The notes under the pieces were generated by a model. That model had not been told where the DNA came from. It searched no databases and worked only from the letters and a program-made list of their open reading frames with translations. A DNA stretch of 64,000 nt, taken from Bacteroidaceae bacterium. Lineage in GTDB: Bacteria; Bacteroidota; Bacteroidia; Bacteroidales; Bacteroidaceae. Shown here piece by piece: positions 16,602 to 26,096 of the stretch (positions within the stretch are counted from its first letter, which is position 1; every line of letters begins with the position of its first letter). Position numbers and translations under genes: made by a program. Where the stretch lies: contig JAFRQD010000006.1 in assembly GCA_017428785.1 (NCBI GenBank), positions 1 to 64,000 on the forward strand, in the 5' to 3' direction.

Positions 16602-18571
16602 CTTTCCTCGGCCAGGTCTTCTTCGATGACGAGGTTGTCGATGATGAAGTTCTGGCGCTCCATCGTGTTGTCGCCCATGTAGAAGTTCAGGAGTTCCGCC
16701 ACTTGGTCGGACTTGTGGAGGGTGACCTGGTCGAGGCGGATGTCAGGGCCGATGAAGTTCCGGAACTCCTCGGGGCTGATCTCGCCCAAGCCTTTGAAGC
16801 GTGTTATCTCAGGCTCCGGCCCCAGGTCGTCGATGGCCTGTTGGCGCTCGTCCTCCGAGTAGCAGTACTGCGTCACGAAGTCCTTCGAGAGGCTGAGGTG
16901 GCGGGGGCGCTTGCCGTCGCTGTAGGCGGCTTCGTCTGTATTGTCGCGGGCTGCCAGCTCCTTCTCGATGGCACCCAGCTTGGCCTTGCCTATCTTTGTC
17001 TTCCTGCCACGCACGCGGAACAAAGGTGTCTGCAGGATGAAGACATGGCCCTTCTTGACGAGGTCGGGGAAGAACTTGAGGAAGAAGGTGAGCATCAGCA
17101 GGCGGATGTGCATGCCGTCGTCGTCGGCATCGGTCGCCACGATGACCTTGTTGTAGCGCAGGCCGTCGAGCCCGTCCTCGATGTTGAGGGCAGCCTGCAA
17201 CAGATTGAACTCCTCGTTCTCATACACCACCTTCTTGGTGAGCTTGAAGCAGTTGAGGGGTTTGCCCCGAAGGGAGAAGACGGCCTGTGTGTTGACGTCG
17301 CGGCTCTTGGTGATGCTGCCGCTGGCAGAGTCTCCCTCGGTGATGAAGATGCTGCTCTCCTCCTGGAGTTCGCCCTTGGAGTCTGTCAGATGCACACGGC
17401 AGTCGCGCAGCTTGCGGTTGTGCAGGCTGGCCTTCTTCGACATCTCGCGTGCCTTCTTGGCTACGCCGGCCATCTCCTTGCGCAGCTTCTCGCTCTCCGA
17501 CACCTTCTGCAGGATGATGTCGGCCACATCGGTGTTCTTGTGGAGATAGTTGTCCACCTGCTCCTTGACGAAATCCCCGATGAACTTGTCGATGGAGATG
17601 CCGCCGTTGGGTTCGGTCGTCGTGCTGCCGAGCTTCACTTTTGTCTGGCTCTCGAAGGTGGGCTCCTGTATGTTGATGCTGATGGCGGCCACGATGCCGT
17701 TTCGTATGTCGGCGTATTCGTAGTTCTTGCCGCTGTAGTCCTTGATGACTTCGGCTATGTACTTCTTGAATGCCGCCTGATGCGTGCCGCCCAGCGTGGT
17801 GTTCTGTCCGTTGACGAAGGAGTAGTACTCTTCTCCGTTCTGCTTCGTGTGAGTGAATGCTATCTCGATGTCTTCGCCCCTGAGGTGTATGATGGGATAG
17901 AGCGGCTCGTAGTCCATGCGGTCGGAGAGCAGGTCGCTCAGTCCGTCGCGGGATATGATGCGGCGGCCGTTGAACATCATCGTCAGGCCTGTGTTGAGGT
18001 AGGTGTAGTTGCGGAGCATGATCTCCACGAACTCTCCGCGGAAGGCGTAGTGCTTGAAGAGTGAGGCGTCGGGTTCGAAGAAGACGGCTGTGCCGTTCTC
18101 GTCCTGCGTGGCTTCGGTGGTGTCGCTCTCGAGGATGCCTTTGCTGAAAACCGCGCGTCGCATCTGCCCGTCGCGGAAGCTCTGGACTTCGAAGCGTGTG
18201 CTGAGGGCGTTGACTGCCTTGAGGCCCACGCCGTTGAGGCCGACGCTCTTCTGGAAGGCTTTGCTGTCGTACTTGCCGCCTGTGTTGAGCATCGACACGG
18301 CCTCCACAAGTTTGCCGAGAGGAATGCCTCGTCCGTAGTCGCGGACTGAGACGCGCAGGTTGTCCTCTATGTCAACCTCGATGCGCTTGCCGGCTCCCAT
18401 CTTGAACTCGTCGATGCTGTTGTCGATGACTTCCTTGAGGAGCACATAGATGCCGTCGTCGGCTTGTGAGCCGTCGCTGAGGCGCCCGATATACATGCCG
18501 GGGCGCGTCCGGATGTGCTCCATGTCGGAGAGGTGGCGGATGTTGCCTTCGTCGTATTGTGCTGAAATCAT
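16589..18571 (-). CDS. parE: DNA topoisomerase IV subunit B
   Basis: ATPase subunit of the type IIA topoisomerase that decatenates daughter chromosomes. 660 aa. The GHKL ATPase part shows [16 protein letters not shown] and the [14 protein letters not shown] lid; the TOPRIM part shows ITEGDSASG near residue 412 and [11 protein letters not shown] near 490; the C-terminal [12 protein letters not shown] segment is typical. ParE rather than GyrB is favoured by the short length without a GyrB insert and by the Bacteroidales parE-coaD gene order (from memory). The last residues (EESPLP) and the stop are read from a C-rich repeat. It follows the GNAT gene after a 67-bp spacer of CCTAGG repeats. Confidence 0.92.
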   Translation of the reverse strand: MISAQYDEGNIRHLSDMEHIRTRPGMYIGRLSDGSQADDGIYVLLKEVIDNSIDEFKMGAGKRIEVDIEDNLRVSVRDYGRGIPLGKLVEAVSMLNTGGKYDSKAFQKSVGLNGVGLKAVNALSTRFEVQSFRDGQMRRAVFSKGILESDTTEATQDENGTAVFFEPDASLFKHYAFRGEFVEIMLRNYTYLNTGLTMMFNGRRIISRDGLSDLLSDRMDYEPLYPIIHLRGEDIEIAFTHTKQNGEEYYSFVNGQNTTLGGTHQAAFKKYIAEVIKDYSGKNYEYADIRNGIVAAISINIQEPTFESQTKVKLGSTTTEPNGGISIDKFIGDFVKEQVDNYLHKNTDVADIILQKVSESEKLRKEMAGVAKKAREMSKKASLHNRKLRDCRVHLTDSKGELQEESSIFITEGDSASGSITKSRDVNTQAVFSLRGKPLNCFKLTKKVVYENEEFNLLQAALNIEDGLDGLRYNKVIVATDADDDGMHIRLLMLTFFLKFFPDLVKKGHVFILQTPLFRVRGRKTKIGKAKLGAIEKELAARDNTDEAAYSDGKRPRHLSLSKDFVTQYCYSEDERQQAIDDLGPEPEITRFKGLGEISPEEFRNFIGPDIRLDQVTLHKSDQVAELLNFYMGDNTMERQNFIIDNLVIEEDLAEESPLP

Positions 18572-18587
18572 AGTTTTCTTTCTTATT

Positions 18588-18638
18588 CTAGGGAATGCCT
18601 AGGAATGCCTAGGAGGTCCTAGGAATGCCTAAGGCTGC
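18588..18638 (-). repeat. CCTAGG array
   Basis: On the minus strand, directly after the TAG of the GNAT gene, six CCTAGG-like units run on a 10-bp period (CCTAGGCATT and variants). It fills the spacer before parE. Confidence 0.85.
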
Positions 18639-19799
18639 CTATGGCTGGGAGATGCTCTTCGAGAAGACGGCCCTGCGCTTGTGGATGCTGCAGTCCAGGT
18701 TCTTCCACTGCATCTGGCTGGGCATGTTGTCTTCAAGCTGCGGGTGCGTTTCTGCCCACTCGTAGCCGCAGCTGATGCCTTGCGGGATGAGGTCGGCGAA
18801 GAAGAGTGCGTTGGCGCCCTTGTCCTGATACTCGGGCAGTACGCCGACGAGCAGCATGTCGAGCACCTGGTGCTTCTTCTTGAGCCACAGCTCGCGGGCG
18901 ATGTAGCGCCATCCGAAGGGGAAGAGCTTGCCCTGTGCTTTCTGTACGGCCCGGCTCATGCTGGGCATGCAGACGCCCACGCCGATGATTTCGCCATCGG
19001 TGTTCTCGACGACGGTCAGGAAGCGCCGGTCGAGCATCAGCAGGAAGCGCTTGGCGTACCAATGCATCTGGTGTTCGTCGAGCTCGCTGTAGCCGTAGAG
19101 GTCGGCATAGGCGCGGTTGATGACGCCCAGCATCTTCTCGATGTATCCGCCCTCGCGTATCTCTCGCTTGCTGCGGAAGTGGCGGAGACGGAAGCCGTAG
19201 CGCTCCTGTGCGATCTGCGCCACGCGGAAGTACCTGGTGTTGTTGGCTTCGTGCCCTTCCTTGGGGATGAACACCTTGCGCTCCACCCAGCCTATTTCCC
19301 TCTCGAGGGCGAGCTGCTTCATGTGCTCGGGGTAGTAGGGATAGTTGTAGATGGTGCAGAGCGTGGAGAGCTGGTCGAAGCCGTCGGTGAGCATGCCCTC
19401 GGGGTCCATGTCGGTAAAGCCGAGGGGCCCCACCATGCGCTGCATGCCTCTCTCCTTGCCCCACTGCTCTACGGCATCGAGCAGGGCGCGGCTCACCTCG
19501 AGGTCGTCGATGAAGTCGATCCAGCCGAAGCGCACCTCTTCCCTCCCCCAGCGCTGGTTGGCACGGGTGTTGATGATGGCGGCCACGCGGCCCACGATGC
19601 GGTCTCCCTTGCGAGCCAGGAAGTAGGCTGCCTCGCAGAAGCGGAAAGCCGGATTGCGGTTGGGGTCGAGCGTCTCGAGCGTGTCCTCGAGCAAGTCGGG
19701 CACAGCATAGGTGCAGTCCTTATACAGCTCGTAGTTGAAGCGTACGAAGGCCTTCATCTCTTTTGCAGAGGCAACCTGACTGACGATGACTGTGCTCAT
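18639..19799 (-). CDS. GNAT-fold N-acetyltransferase-like protein
   Basis: 386 aa, conserved in Bacteroidota as a predicted acetyltransferase; substrate unknown. The N-terminal part (MKAFVRFNYELYKD..YAVPDLLEDTLETLDPNRNP) and ARKGDRIVGRVAAIIN match the GNAT strand/helix opening, and DLEVSRALLDAVEQWGKERG with VGPLGFTDMDPEGML is typical of this uncharacterised family. A second GNAT-like half (VVENTDGEIIGVGVCMPS, LVGVLPEYQDKGANALFF) follows, suggesting a tandem fold. First gene of the minus-strand string reaching coaD. A -7 box lies at 19838-19845. Confidence 0.75.
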   Translation of the reverse strand: MSTVIVSQVASAKEMKAFVRFNYELYKDCTYAVPDLLEDTLETLDPNRNPAFRFCEAAYFLARKGDRIVGRVAAIINTRANQRWGREEVRFGWIDFIDDLEVSRALLDAVEQWGKERGMQRMVGPLGFTDMDPEGMLTDGFDQLSTLCTIYNYPYYPEHMKQLALEREIGWVERKVFIPKEGHEANNTRYFRVAQIAQERYGFRLRHFRSKREIREGGYIEKMLGVINRAYADLYGYSELDEHQMHWYAKRFLLMLDRRFLTVVENTDGEIIGVGVCMPSMSRAVQKAQGKLFPFGWRYIARELWLKKKHQVLDMLLVGVLPEYQDKGANALFFADLIPQGISCGYEWAETHPQLEDNMPSQMQWKNLDCSIHKRRAVFSKSISQP

Positions 19800-19837
19800 T
19801 CCTGTTTTCTGTTTCCCTTTAAGGCATATTTATCGTG

Positions 19838-19845
19838 CAAAGATA
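19838..19845 (-). promoter_or_regulatory. Promoter -7 box for GNAT-parE-TA-coaD
   Basis: Minus-strand TATCTTTG matches TAnnTTTG; no convincing TTTG -33 box. It lies 38 bp upstream of the GNAT start codon. Confidence 0.65.
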
Positions 19846-19977
19846 ATATTTTTTGTTGAGACTTTTGCCTTTCTCGGCTTAAAATAAGTCAAAAAACAAC
19901 ATTTTTTAATTCTTTGGCTTTCCTAAGGACTTTAAAGACCCTGAAGAGCCTGAAGAAAATGCCCCTCAAGGGGGTTG

Positions 19978-20066
19978 AAAAACGCCGCGTGCGGCGATGG
20001 CAATCCCCGCGTGCGGCGTTGGTCATTTCCGCGTGCGGCGTTGGCAATCCCCGCACGCGGCGTTTT
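19978..20066. repeat. CCGC array copy 4 (reverse orientation)
   Basis: Centre order GT, GT, GT, AC on the plus strand, which is the reverse complement of copies 3 and 11. Period 22 bp. It begins 4 nt after the beta-galactosidase stop codon; a CCCCTCAAGGGGG palindrome flanks the far side. Confidence 0.9.
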
Positions 20067-20070
20067 CACA

Positions 20071-23000
20071 CTACTCTGCAAGCACGCTGAACTCGGCTCC
20101 AGAAGCGAAGTCCGCGCCGTTCTGGCTCGACAAAGCCGTGAAGCGGAGATAGCGGGCTCGCTGTGGTTGGGCGAACATCACTTTCTTCTCTTTCGACGAG
20201 TTCTCGAAGTCGCCTTCGCTGACGGGCTCTGTCCAGTTCTGTCCGTCGGCACTCAGCTGCACCTTGTACCCCCTGATGTTGCCGTTGGGGCTGCCGTCCT
20301 GACGGGGCAGGTAGGAGAAGCCTTTTATGAGTTTCTCCTCGCCGCAGTCGAAGTCAACCCAGTGCGGGTACTTCGGCACCGTGATGCTGTACATCGTGTG
20401 CCAGATGGTGCTCGGGTCGCCATCGACAAGGTTCTTGCCGTACTCCCCGCCCGGACCTTCCTCGCTGCTTACGTAAGCAACGGTGACGGGCACATTCTCG
20501 ATCTTCTCGAAGGTTGCCGACGTCTTTACTTCCTCACCGCCGTCGTACCATGCACAGACCGTCCCGCCCTGCTTCAGGTCGAATGGCTCGAAGTACTTCT
20601 GCACTTTGCCCTTGCCCACACGATAGCTGACAGGAACAGCCTCGCCGTCGGAGCGTGTATCGCCGACAATGGTGACCTTGCCCGCCTTGTCGCGCAAGAT
20701 GGCAACAGGACAGAGGAAGTCTCTCCTTTTGCCAAAGCCCGACGGCTCTTCCTTATCATAGAAAGGACAAATGACGAGCTTCATCTGATGCAGTTCGCCA
20801 AGGACTCTGTCCTGCTTCAACGGGCCGCCTTGTCCGCAGCTGTTGCCGCCCATACCGTTCACGGCGCAGTCAAGGTGGAGATACGTGCCGTCGCTCGCAG
20901 GAAGCTCGTGCGGATGCTGTGCAAGCGTCATCTGCAAGGCGCTCCAAGGAAGTGCAGAGGTACTGATTGTGCCAAGTTCGCTGGAGAATGCCAAGCCGTA
21001 GCCCTCCGCATCTTGCAAAGCGCACCAACGCACATCCTCTCGGTTACCCATGCTCTGAGGCTTCGGGAAGTTCACGAACTGCTCCTGCACCGTACTGTGG
21101 TAAAGCCCGACGAAAGAGCCGGTCTTGCGGTCGTTGTAGTTGTTCAAAGGCCCGCGTCCGTAGTAGGTATATTGGTCGAAACGGCTCGGAAGCTTCACCT
21201 CGTAGCCCAACCTGGGCAGCGGCAGGTCGGGATCGCTCGTGATAATGCTGCTCGTAAGCAGAACAACACCATCGGGATAGATGTTGTAGAACTGTGTTGT
21301 CGTAAAGCTGACCGGCTCGCCATCGCCCGTCGCGTCTGCAACACTCTCGTAGGGCTGGCCGGCCTTGCCTGCACGATGTTTGGCACCGCCCCTGCCTTTG
21401 GCCTGGCTCACGACAGTATAAGCGATAATCACAGACCCATAAGGATCATTGGTAACGACCGGCTTGCCCTTTACTTTATGCTGCAAGGCGTACAATCCGT
21501 GCTTGAACCATTGGTCTCTTGCCCAGTTGTCGTTATCCACAGGAGCACGGAAGGCGGACAGCAGCAGCGGCGAATCCTTGAGGATGGTCTTGCCTTCGAA
21601 CTGTATCCCGCAAAGGCTGCCGGTCTCATTGTCAAAGGTGAAATCGAAGTCCTTGCCGCTCACGATTGTCTTGCCGCCTTTGTCCGTCACCTTCAGCTCA
21701 CCTTTCTTTATGGCGTAAAGGGGTGTCCAATTGTTCCCCAGAAACAGTTGCTCTGCCATCTGCACATAGCCCTTCTTTGCCCAAGGCATGTCCTGCTTCA
21801 GGCGGAACTCCACGTTGAGGAAGTACTCACCCTCATAGAACATATCGACAGGGCAGGCGCATTGCACGTCCATGCGTGGCAGGATGTCCTCCTGCAAAGT
21901 AATGGGTTCCCCTCCTTCCATCCCAATGCTTCCGTCATGAATGAGGAAAGCCACAATGTCGTACGTGTCCTTGTATATCGGCTCGAAGTAATTCTTGTTG
22001 AAGATAGTGAAGTGCGCCACCGCATTTGCTTCTTTGCCCGATATCGAGTCGAGCTTCACACTGACGTTCTGATAGACCTTCTTCACCTCATAGTACTGGG
22101 GCTTGGGCGAGAGGTCGGGCAGCATGATGCCGTTCATGCAGAACATACCGTCGTTGGGCCAGTCGCCGTGGTCGCCTCCATAACCCATGTATTTCGTTCC
22201 CTCCGCAGTGTAAGTGTCGATAGCCTGGTCCACCCAGTCCCATATCGCTGCGCCGCAGAAGAAGTTCGTGCTTTCGATGGCCTCCCAATAGTCCACGAGG
22301 TTGCCCAACGAGTTACCCATGGAGTGCGCATACTCCGAGATGTGATAGGGATACTTGATGCCCTTGCTGGTGCCTTTGACAGCCTGGCGCACCCAATCGA
22401 CCGAGGGGTATTGGTTCGAGCCCATGTCCACGATGTCGTTGTTGCGCTCGTATTGTACCGGACGCGACGTGTCGAAAGCCTTGATGGCGTTGTAGGCGGC
22501 CACGAAGTTCTCACCCGGGCCTGCCTCGTTGCCCAAGCTCCAGATGACGATGCTGGGGTAGTTGATGTGTGCCTTGACAGCCTCCATCACCCTGGCCACA
22601 TGGGCTGGTCGCCATTCCGCGGGATGGGAAAGACTGGCCTCTCCATAGTAATATTCGTGGCTCTCTATGTTGGCTTCGTCCTCGAGGTAGAGGCCGTACT
22701 TGTCCGCAAGGTAGTAGAAGTAGGGGTCGTTGCTGTAGTGCGAGAGGCGGACGTGGTTGATGTTGCCGCGTTTCATGAGCATCACTTCCTCTTTCATCTG
22801 CTCGCGAGTGATGGCGTGGCCTGTGGTGGGATTCGTCTCGTGACGGTTCACACCCTTCAGCTTCACGGGCTGTCCGTTGACATAGAAGTAGCGACCGGCC
22901 AGGCCGAACTCGTCGTCGCCGGCCTTCGTGTCGCGTATCTCCACAGTGCGAATGCCAAAGTATGTGGAGGTGCAGTCCAGGAGTTTGCCCTTCCTGTCCT

Positions 23001-24114
23001 TCAGCTCTGCCACAAGCACGTAGCGATAGGGAGCCTCGGCACTCCAAAGGAGAGGTTCCTTGATGGAAATTATCGTCTGCGCCTTCGCAAATGTGTTTTT
23101 CGGCATCGGCCATGCCTCGACTGTGACGCTCCGGACGGAATCGCCCGTCTCGTCGCTGTATAGTTTGACAGGATAAACCGTGTAAGTCAGCTTCATCTCC
23201 CTCAGGTTCCTGCTTGTGAGGTTGTAGAGTTTGCGGTCGATGCGTATGGTAGCCGACGAGCCGAGTTCCATTGTGCGGACTGCGAGGTCGCCTATCTGCA
23301 CCTTCGGCATCGCGGTGAGATACGTGCTGCGGAAGATGCCGGGCAAGCGGAACATGTCCTGTGCCTCGAGGAAGGAGCCGTCGCTGCTCCTGTAAACCTC
23401 CACGGCCACGCTGTTCTCGCCGGCTTGCACGAAGTCCGAAATGTCGAAGCTCGCCGTGTTGCGGCTGTTCTTGCTGAAGCCGACATAGTGTCCGTTAACC
23501 CACAGATAGAAGAAACTGTCCACGCCATCGAAGTTGATGACGACTTGGCGGCCTTTCCATTCGGCAGGGAGGGTAAAGGAGCGTCGGTAGGAGCCCACTT
23601 CGTTGCGATAGGTGTAGGTGGTCCACTGCTTGTCTTTCGGCTCACGCATCACGCCGCCGCGCCAGTCGTCCTTCTTGACTTCATGATAGAAGATGACAGG
23701 CTGGTTGACATAGATGGGCACGCCGTACTTCATCTCGCCGTGCTTGCCAAGTCCCTGCACATTCCAGCATCCCGGCACTTTTATGTCGTCCCATCTGGAG
23801 ACATCGTAGGAGGGGTCGGCAAAGTCCTTTGGCCGTCCTTCCGGAGTGGGCGACCAGTGAAATTTCCAGATGCCGTCGAGGCTTTGGAAATACTTGCTGC
23901 CGTCGGGCAACACGGCGCGTGCCGCTTCAGCATCCGGGAACGGAAAGATGTTGGCACGCGGCTGGAGTTTGTTCATAGACAGCTTCTCGGGGCTTTGCCA
24001 CTCTGTGCCGTCGGGCATCGCGGCCTTTCCGTAGAGGAAGCCCTCGAGGGCATCATCGGCACCGGCGCTAAGTGCGAGTGCTGACAGGAGGAGGGTTGTG
24101 AGGAAGTTCTTCAT
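20071..24114 (-). CDS. Secreted GH2 beta-galactosidase with F5/8C domain
   Basis: A 1347-aa glycoside hydrolase family 2 enzyme expected to remove terminal beta-galactose from oligosaccharides. The start at 24114 is chosen because it opens a signal peptide (MKNFLTTLLLSALALSAGAD) and overlaps the kinase stop by ATGA. Domains: GH2 sugar-binding (about 60-260), GH2 Ig-like, TIM barrel from GVNRHETNP (about 415), then LacZ-type beta-sandwich domains (FRAPVDNDNWARDQW) and a C-terminal discoidin/F5-8C-like domain (about 1210-1347). Acid/base Glu is in WSLGNEAGPG near 528 and the nucleophile Glu in ISEYAHSMGN near 590; WDWVDQ is also present. Co-transcribed with the upstream sugar kinase. The secreted state suggests periplasmic action. 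Linkage preference cannot be read from sequence. Confidence 0.92.
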   Translation of the reverse strand: MKNFLTTLLLSALALSAGADDALEGFLYGKAAMPDGTEWQSPEKLSMNKLQPRANIFPFPDAEAARAVLPDGSKYFQSLDGIWKFHWSPTPEGRPKDFADPSYDVSRWDDIKVPGCWNVQGLGKHGEMKYGVPIYVNQPVIFYHEVKKDDWRGGVMREPKDKQWTTYTYRNEVGSYRRSFTLPAEWKGRQVVINFDGVDSFFYLWVNGHYVGFSKNSRNTASFDISDFVQAGENSVAVEVYRSSDGSFLEAQDMFRLPGIFRSTYLTAMPKVQIGDLAVRTMELGSSATIRIDRKLYNLTSRNLREMKLTYTVYPVKLYSDETGDSVRSVTVEAWPMPKNTFAKAQTIISIKEPLLWSAEAPYRYVLVAELKDRKGKLLDCTSTYFGIRTVEIRDTKAGDDEFGLAGRYFYVNGQPVKLKGVNRHETNPTTGHAITREQMKEEVMLMKRGNINHVRLSHYSNDPYFYYLADKYGLYLEDEANIESHEYYYGEASLSHPAEWRPAHVARVMEAVKAHINYPSIVIWSLGNEAGPGENFVAAYNAIKAFDTSRPVQYERNNDIVDMGSNQYPSVDWVRQAVKGTSKGIKYPYHISEYAHSMGNSLGNLVDYWEAIESTNFFCGAAIWDWVDQAIDTYTAEGTKYMGYGGDHGDWPNDGMFCMNGIMLPDLSPKPQYYEVKKVYQNVSVKLDSISGKEANAVAHFTIFNKNYFEPIYKDTYDIVAFLIHDGSIGMEGGEPITLQEDILPRMDVQCACPVDMFYEGEYFLNVEFRLKQDMPWAKKGYVQMAEQLFLGNNWTPLYAIKKGELKVTDKGGKTIVSGKDFDFTFDNETGSLCGIQFEGKTILKDSPLLLSAFRAPVDNDNWARDQWFKHGLYALQHKVKGKPVVTNDPYGSVIIAYTVVSQAKGRGGAKHRAGKAGQPYESVADATGDGEPVSFTTTQFYNIYPDGVVLLTSSIITSDPDLPLPRLGYEVKLPSRFDQYTYYGRGPLNNYNDRKTGSFVGLYHSTVQEQFVNFPKPQSMGNREDVRWCALQDAEGYGLAFSSELGTISTSALPWSALQMTLAQHPHELPASDGTYLHLDCAVNGMGGNSCGQGGPLKQDRVLGELHQMKLVICPFYDKEEPSGFGKRRDFLCPVAILRDKAGKVTIVGDTRSDGEAVPVSYRVGKGKVQKYFEPFDLKQGGTVCAWYDGGEEVKTSATFEKIENVPVTVAYVSSEEGPGGEYGKNLVDGDPSTIWHTMYSITVPKYPHWVDFDCGEEKLIKGFSYLPRQDGSPNGNIRGYKVQLSADGQNWTEPVSEGDFENSSKEKKVMFAQPQRARYLRFTALSSQNGADFASGAEFSVLAE

Positions 24115-25031
24115 GGGGTATGTGGTTTTATGTAGTTTTCGGTGCTTCGGCATGTCTCGCCAGCAAAGCGACAGGCGGTGGCGACGAGGCGTTGCCAGGC
24201 TTCCTTGTCGAGATTCGGGAAGTCCTCGGGCATGATGCCTTCCCAGATGAGGGCGCACGCAAAGCCTGCGTTGAAGCTGTCGCCGGCGCCCACGGTGCTG
24301 ACCACATCGTGGATGGGCGGTGCCTGGAAGTCGTGGCATCCGGCCGGGGTGCAGACGATGATTTCTCCTGCCCCTGCCGTGCAGATGAAATAGGGGCAGT
24401 GCTGACTGATATACCTATTATATATTACGCGCGCGTCGCGCGAGGCGAACATGATTTCGAAGTCGTCGGCACTGCCACGCACGATGGTGCTCCGGCTGAA
24501 GTTCTGCAGGATGGCGGGCAGCAAGGCCTCCAGCTCGTCCTGGTGGCTGCGCCGGAAGTTGAGGTCGTAGTAGACGATGGCATTTGCTTCGGCAGCCCGA
24601 GACTGTATCTGCTCGATGAGAGGTCGCATGCCAGTGCAGGCCGCGTAGTAGGAGCCAAAGAGGAGGACATCGCCCCGCTCCATTTCGGGCAAGGTCCAGG
24701 CGCCGTCCACATGCGGCGGCTCCTTATAGAAGATATAGGAGGCATCGCCGTTGTCTGCGAGGAAGGCCAGGCTTATGCAGCTCTTCTCGCCTTGCCTCAC
24801 CTGGAAATGCTCGGTGCCTACACCGTTGGCCCGCAGGAAGTCCACCGTCTGCCGCCCCACGATGTCGGCGCCCGTATAACCCACAAAGGTGCAGGGCACA
24901 CCGGCGCGTCCCACACTGATGATGCTGTTGAAGCTGCTTCCGCCGTGCACAGCCGCCTTGGGCTGTCCGTCCCGGAAGAGGATGTCGAGTACGGTCTCGC
25001 CCACCCCCACTACTTTCCTTTTATTTTCCAT
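24111..25031 (-). CDS. PfkB-family carbohydrate kinase (fructokinase-like)
   Basis: 306 aa. Phosphorylates a sugar with ATP; fructose or a related hexose is the best guess. PfkB signatures: GGSSFNSIISVGRAG near residues 29-45, a FVGYTGADIVG segment, and the catalytic anion-hole motif STVGAGDSFNAGFA near 245-258 with the general-base Asp. Its stop overlaps the beta-galactosidase start by 4 nt, so the pair is translationally coupled and probably works on the same imported sugar. First gene after a strong promoter that diverges from the S24 regulator. Confidence 0.88.
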   Translation of the reverse strand: MENKRKVVGVGETVLDILFRDGQPKAAVHGGSSFNSIISVGRAGVPCTFVGYTGADIVGRQTVDFLRANGVGTEHFQVRQGEKSCISLAFLADNGDASYIFYKEPPHVDGAWTLPEMERGDVLLFGSYYAACTGMRPLIEQIQSRAAEANAIVYYDLNFRRSHQDELEALLPAILQNFSRSTIVRGSADDFEIMFASRDARVIYNRYISQHCPYFICTAGAGEIIVCTPAGCHDFQAPPIHDVVSTVGAGDSFNAGFACALIWEGIMPEDFPNLDKEAWQRLVATACRFAGETCRSTENYIKPHTP

Positions 25032-25050
25032 TTGCTGCTCACTTGCCGTG

Positions 25051-25082
25051 CAAAGTTAGTAAAAAAAGTCTTCCTGCGCAAA
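25051..25082 (-). promoter_or_regulatory. Promoter of kinase/beta-galactosidase operon
   Basis: Minus-strand TAACTTTG (25058-25051) and TTTG (25082-25079) separated by 20 bp, a full Bacteroidales promoter. Start site about 25044, leader about 13 nt. Confidence 0.88.
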
Positions 25083-25084
25083 TC

Positions 25085-25092
25085 TCTGCATC
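25085..25092 (-). other. Shared divergent control region marker
   Basis: Midpoint of the divergent spacer between the kinase promoter and the S24 promoter; no further element is recognised here apart from the direct repeats described separately. Confidence 0.2.
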
Positions 25093-25210
25093 GTTTTCTG
25101 CATCGTTTTGTGTTAAAAATCGCGCCTTCGCACCTTTTGTGTAAAATAATGAGTCTTTTTCTTGCAGGTTTTTACAATTTGTTTTAACTTTGTGGTCAGT
25201 TTTAACACAA
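25086..25210. promoter_or_regulatory. Candidate operators for the S24 regulator
   Basis: Two adjacent 12-bp direct repeats CTGCATCGTTTT (25086-25097, 25098-25109), then half-sites TTGTGTTAAAA (25108-25118), TTGTGTAAAA (25137-25146) and the inverted TTTTAACACAA (25200-25210). The last overlaps the start-site region of the regulator gene and the first lies just upstream of the kinase promoter. Binding is inferred. Confidence 0.5.
25185..25192 (+). promoter_or_regulatory. Promoter -7 box of S24 regulator
   Basis: TAACTTTG, 25 bp upstream of the ATG; the -33 position has only TCTTG (25160-25164). Start site predicted near 25199. Confidence 0.7.
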
Positions 25211-25217
25211 GAAAGAT

Positions 25218-25949
25218 ATGACAGTAGAAGAAAAGATTAGTATTTTGGTGGAGCGCTATTGCCGCAACCGCTCGCATCTGGCGGACATGATTGGCGTCAC
25301 GCCGCAAGCCGTCAACAACTGGGTTTACCGGGACCGCATTCCGCGTCGCGGCATAGAGGCCATCATGGCGCGTTTTCCTCAGGAGGACGAGGAGTGGCTG
25401 CGCGGCGGGAGTGTGTCGGTTGCCGGCGGGCCGTTGCCGCTGCCCGATGACGATGACGACGACGACACCCCGATGAACTTCAATTCGCCAAGCGGTGCGA
25501 TGCCGAACGCGGAGGAGCGCCAGGCGGACATCATGTCGCAGGGCAAGACGTCGGCTCACTTCGTGACGGGAGTGGAGCCGTCGCTGGGCGACACGCCCCA
25601 GCCCAACAACAGAGAGGGCCTCATCCCGCTGCAGATGCCGCGCCGAGATGTGAAGTATGTCTTCCAGTGCCACGGCGACAGCATGCTGCCGCGAATCCAG
25701 GACGGCGACTATGTGGGTGTGGGCGAGGCACTGGGCCGCTACGAGGAGTTCCGAAAGGGAGACCCTTATCTGGTGCAGACCACCGACGGCAGACTCATGG
25801 TGAAGATGGTGGAGGACCCGGGGCCGAACTCGTCGTTCCTGCTGCTCAGCACCGAGAACCCCAACTACCAACTGGCCGACGGCGGCAAGCTTGCCAAGAG
25901 CGACTTCCGTGCTGCCTACCGCGTCCTCATGGTGATGAGGGACATCTAA
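25218..25949 (+). CDS. HTH/S24 (LexA/CI-like) transcriptional regulator
   Basis: 243 aa. The N-terminal HTH (residues 8-50, RSHLADMIGVTPQAVNNWVYRDRIPRRG) resembles CI-type DNA-binding domains. A linker has a run of seven Asp (about 76-82) and an Ala-Gly pair (SVAGGPL near 70) that could be the autocleavage site. The C-terminal S24 peptidase fold has the catalytic serine in CHGDSMLPRIQDGDYV near 155 and the lysine in RLMVKMVED near 195. Such proteins repress and self-cleave on a DNA-damage signal; whether this one does is not known. Divergent from the kinase/beta-galactosidase operon. No phage genes are near, so it is probably a resident stress regulator. Confidence 0.85.
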   Translation: MTVEEKISILVERYCRNRSHLADMIGVTPQAVNNWVYRDRIPRRGIEAIMARFPQEDEEWLRGGSVSVAGGPLPLPDDDDDDDTPMNFNSPSGAMPNAEERQADIMSQGKTSAHFVTGVEPSLGDTPQPNNREGLIPLQMPRRDVKYVFQCHGDSMLPRIQDGDYVGVGEALGRYEEFRKGDPYLVQTTDGRLMVKMVEDPGPNSSFLLLSTENPNYQLADGGKLAKSDFRAAYRVLMVMRDI

Positions 25950-26045
25950 GACATTTACCATTTAAAGATTTACCATTTACCATTTATTCCCCCTAAAGGG
26001 GGTTAGGGGGTCTTTCCCATTTACCATTTTCTCTTCTCTGCACAA
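25950..26045. repeat. Low-complexity ATTTACCATTT repeats plus C-rich palindrome
   Basis: Repeated ATTTACCATTT units interrupted by a CCCCCTAAAGGGGG palindrome with a GGGGG tail (25989-26010). No gene. The palindrome could end the S24 transcript. Confidence 0.6.
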
Positions 26046-26096
26046 AATATAACCTTTTAACTTTCAACTATTTAATTTTCCCTGTAGGGGGACTGC

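Noticed and set aside
19975..23163. Long open frame of over 1,000 codons on the plus strand opposite the beta-galactosidase gene, and similar long frames opposite the giant genes and GT genes
   Set aside because: They mirror well-supported genes on the other strand, have no promoter or family motifs and arise from the GC-rich codon pattern.
24115..24339. N-terminal extension of the beta-galactosidase within the kinase gene
   Set aside because: Out-of-frame translation of the kinase; the signal peptide at 24114 with an ATGA overlap is the clear start.
25218..25949. Prophage repressor marking a prophage
   Set aside because: No integrase, structural or lysis genes lie nearby; neighbours are ordinary chromosomal genes.
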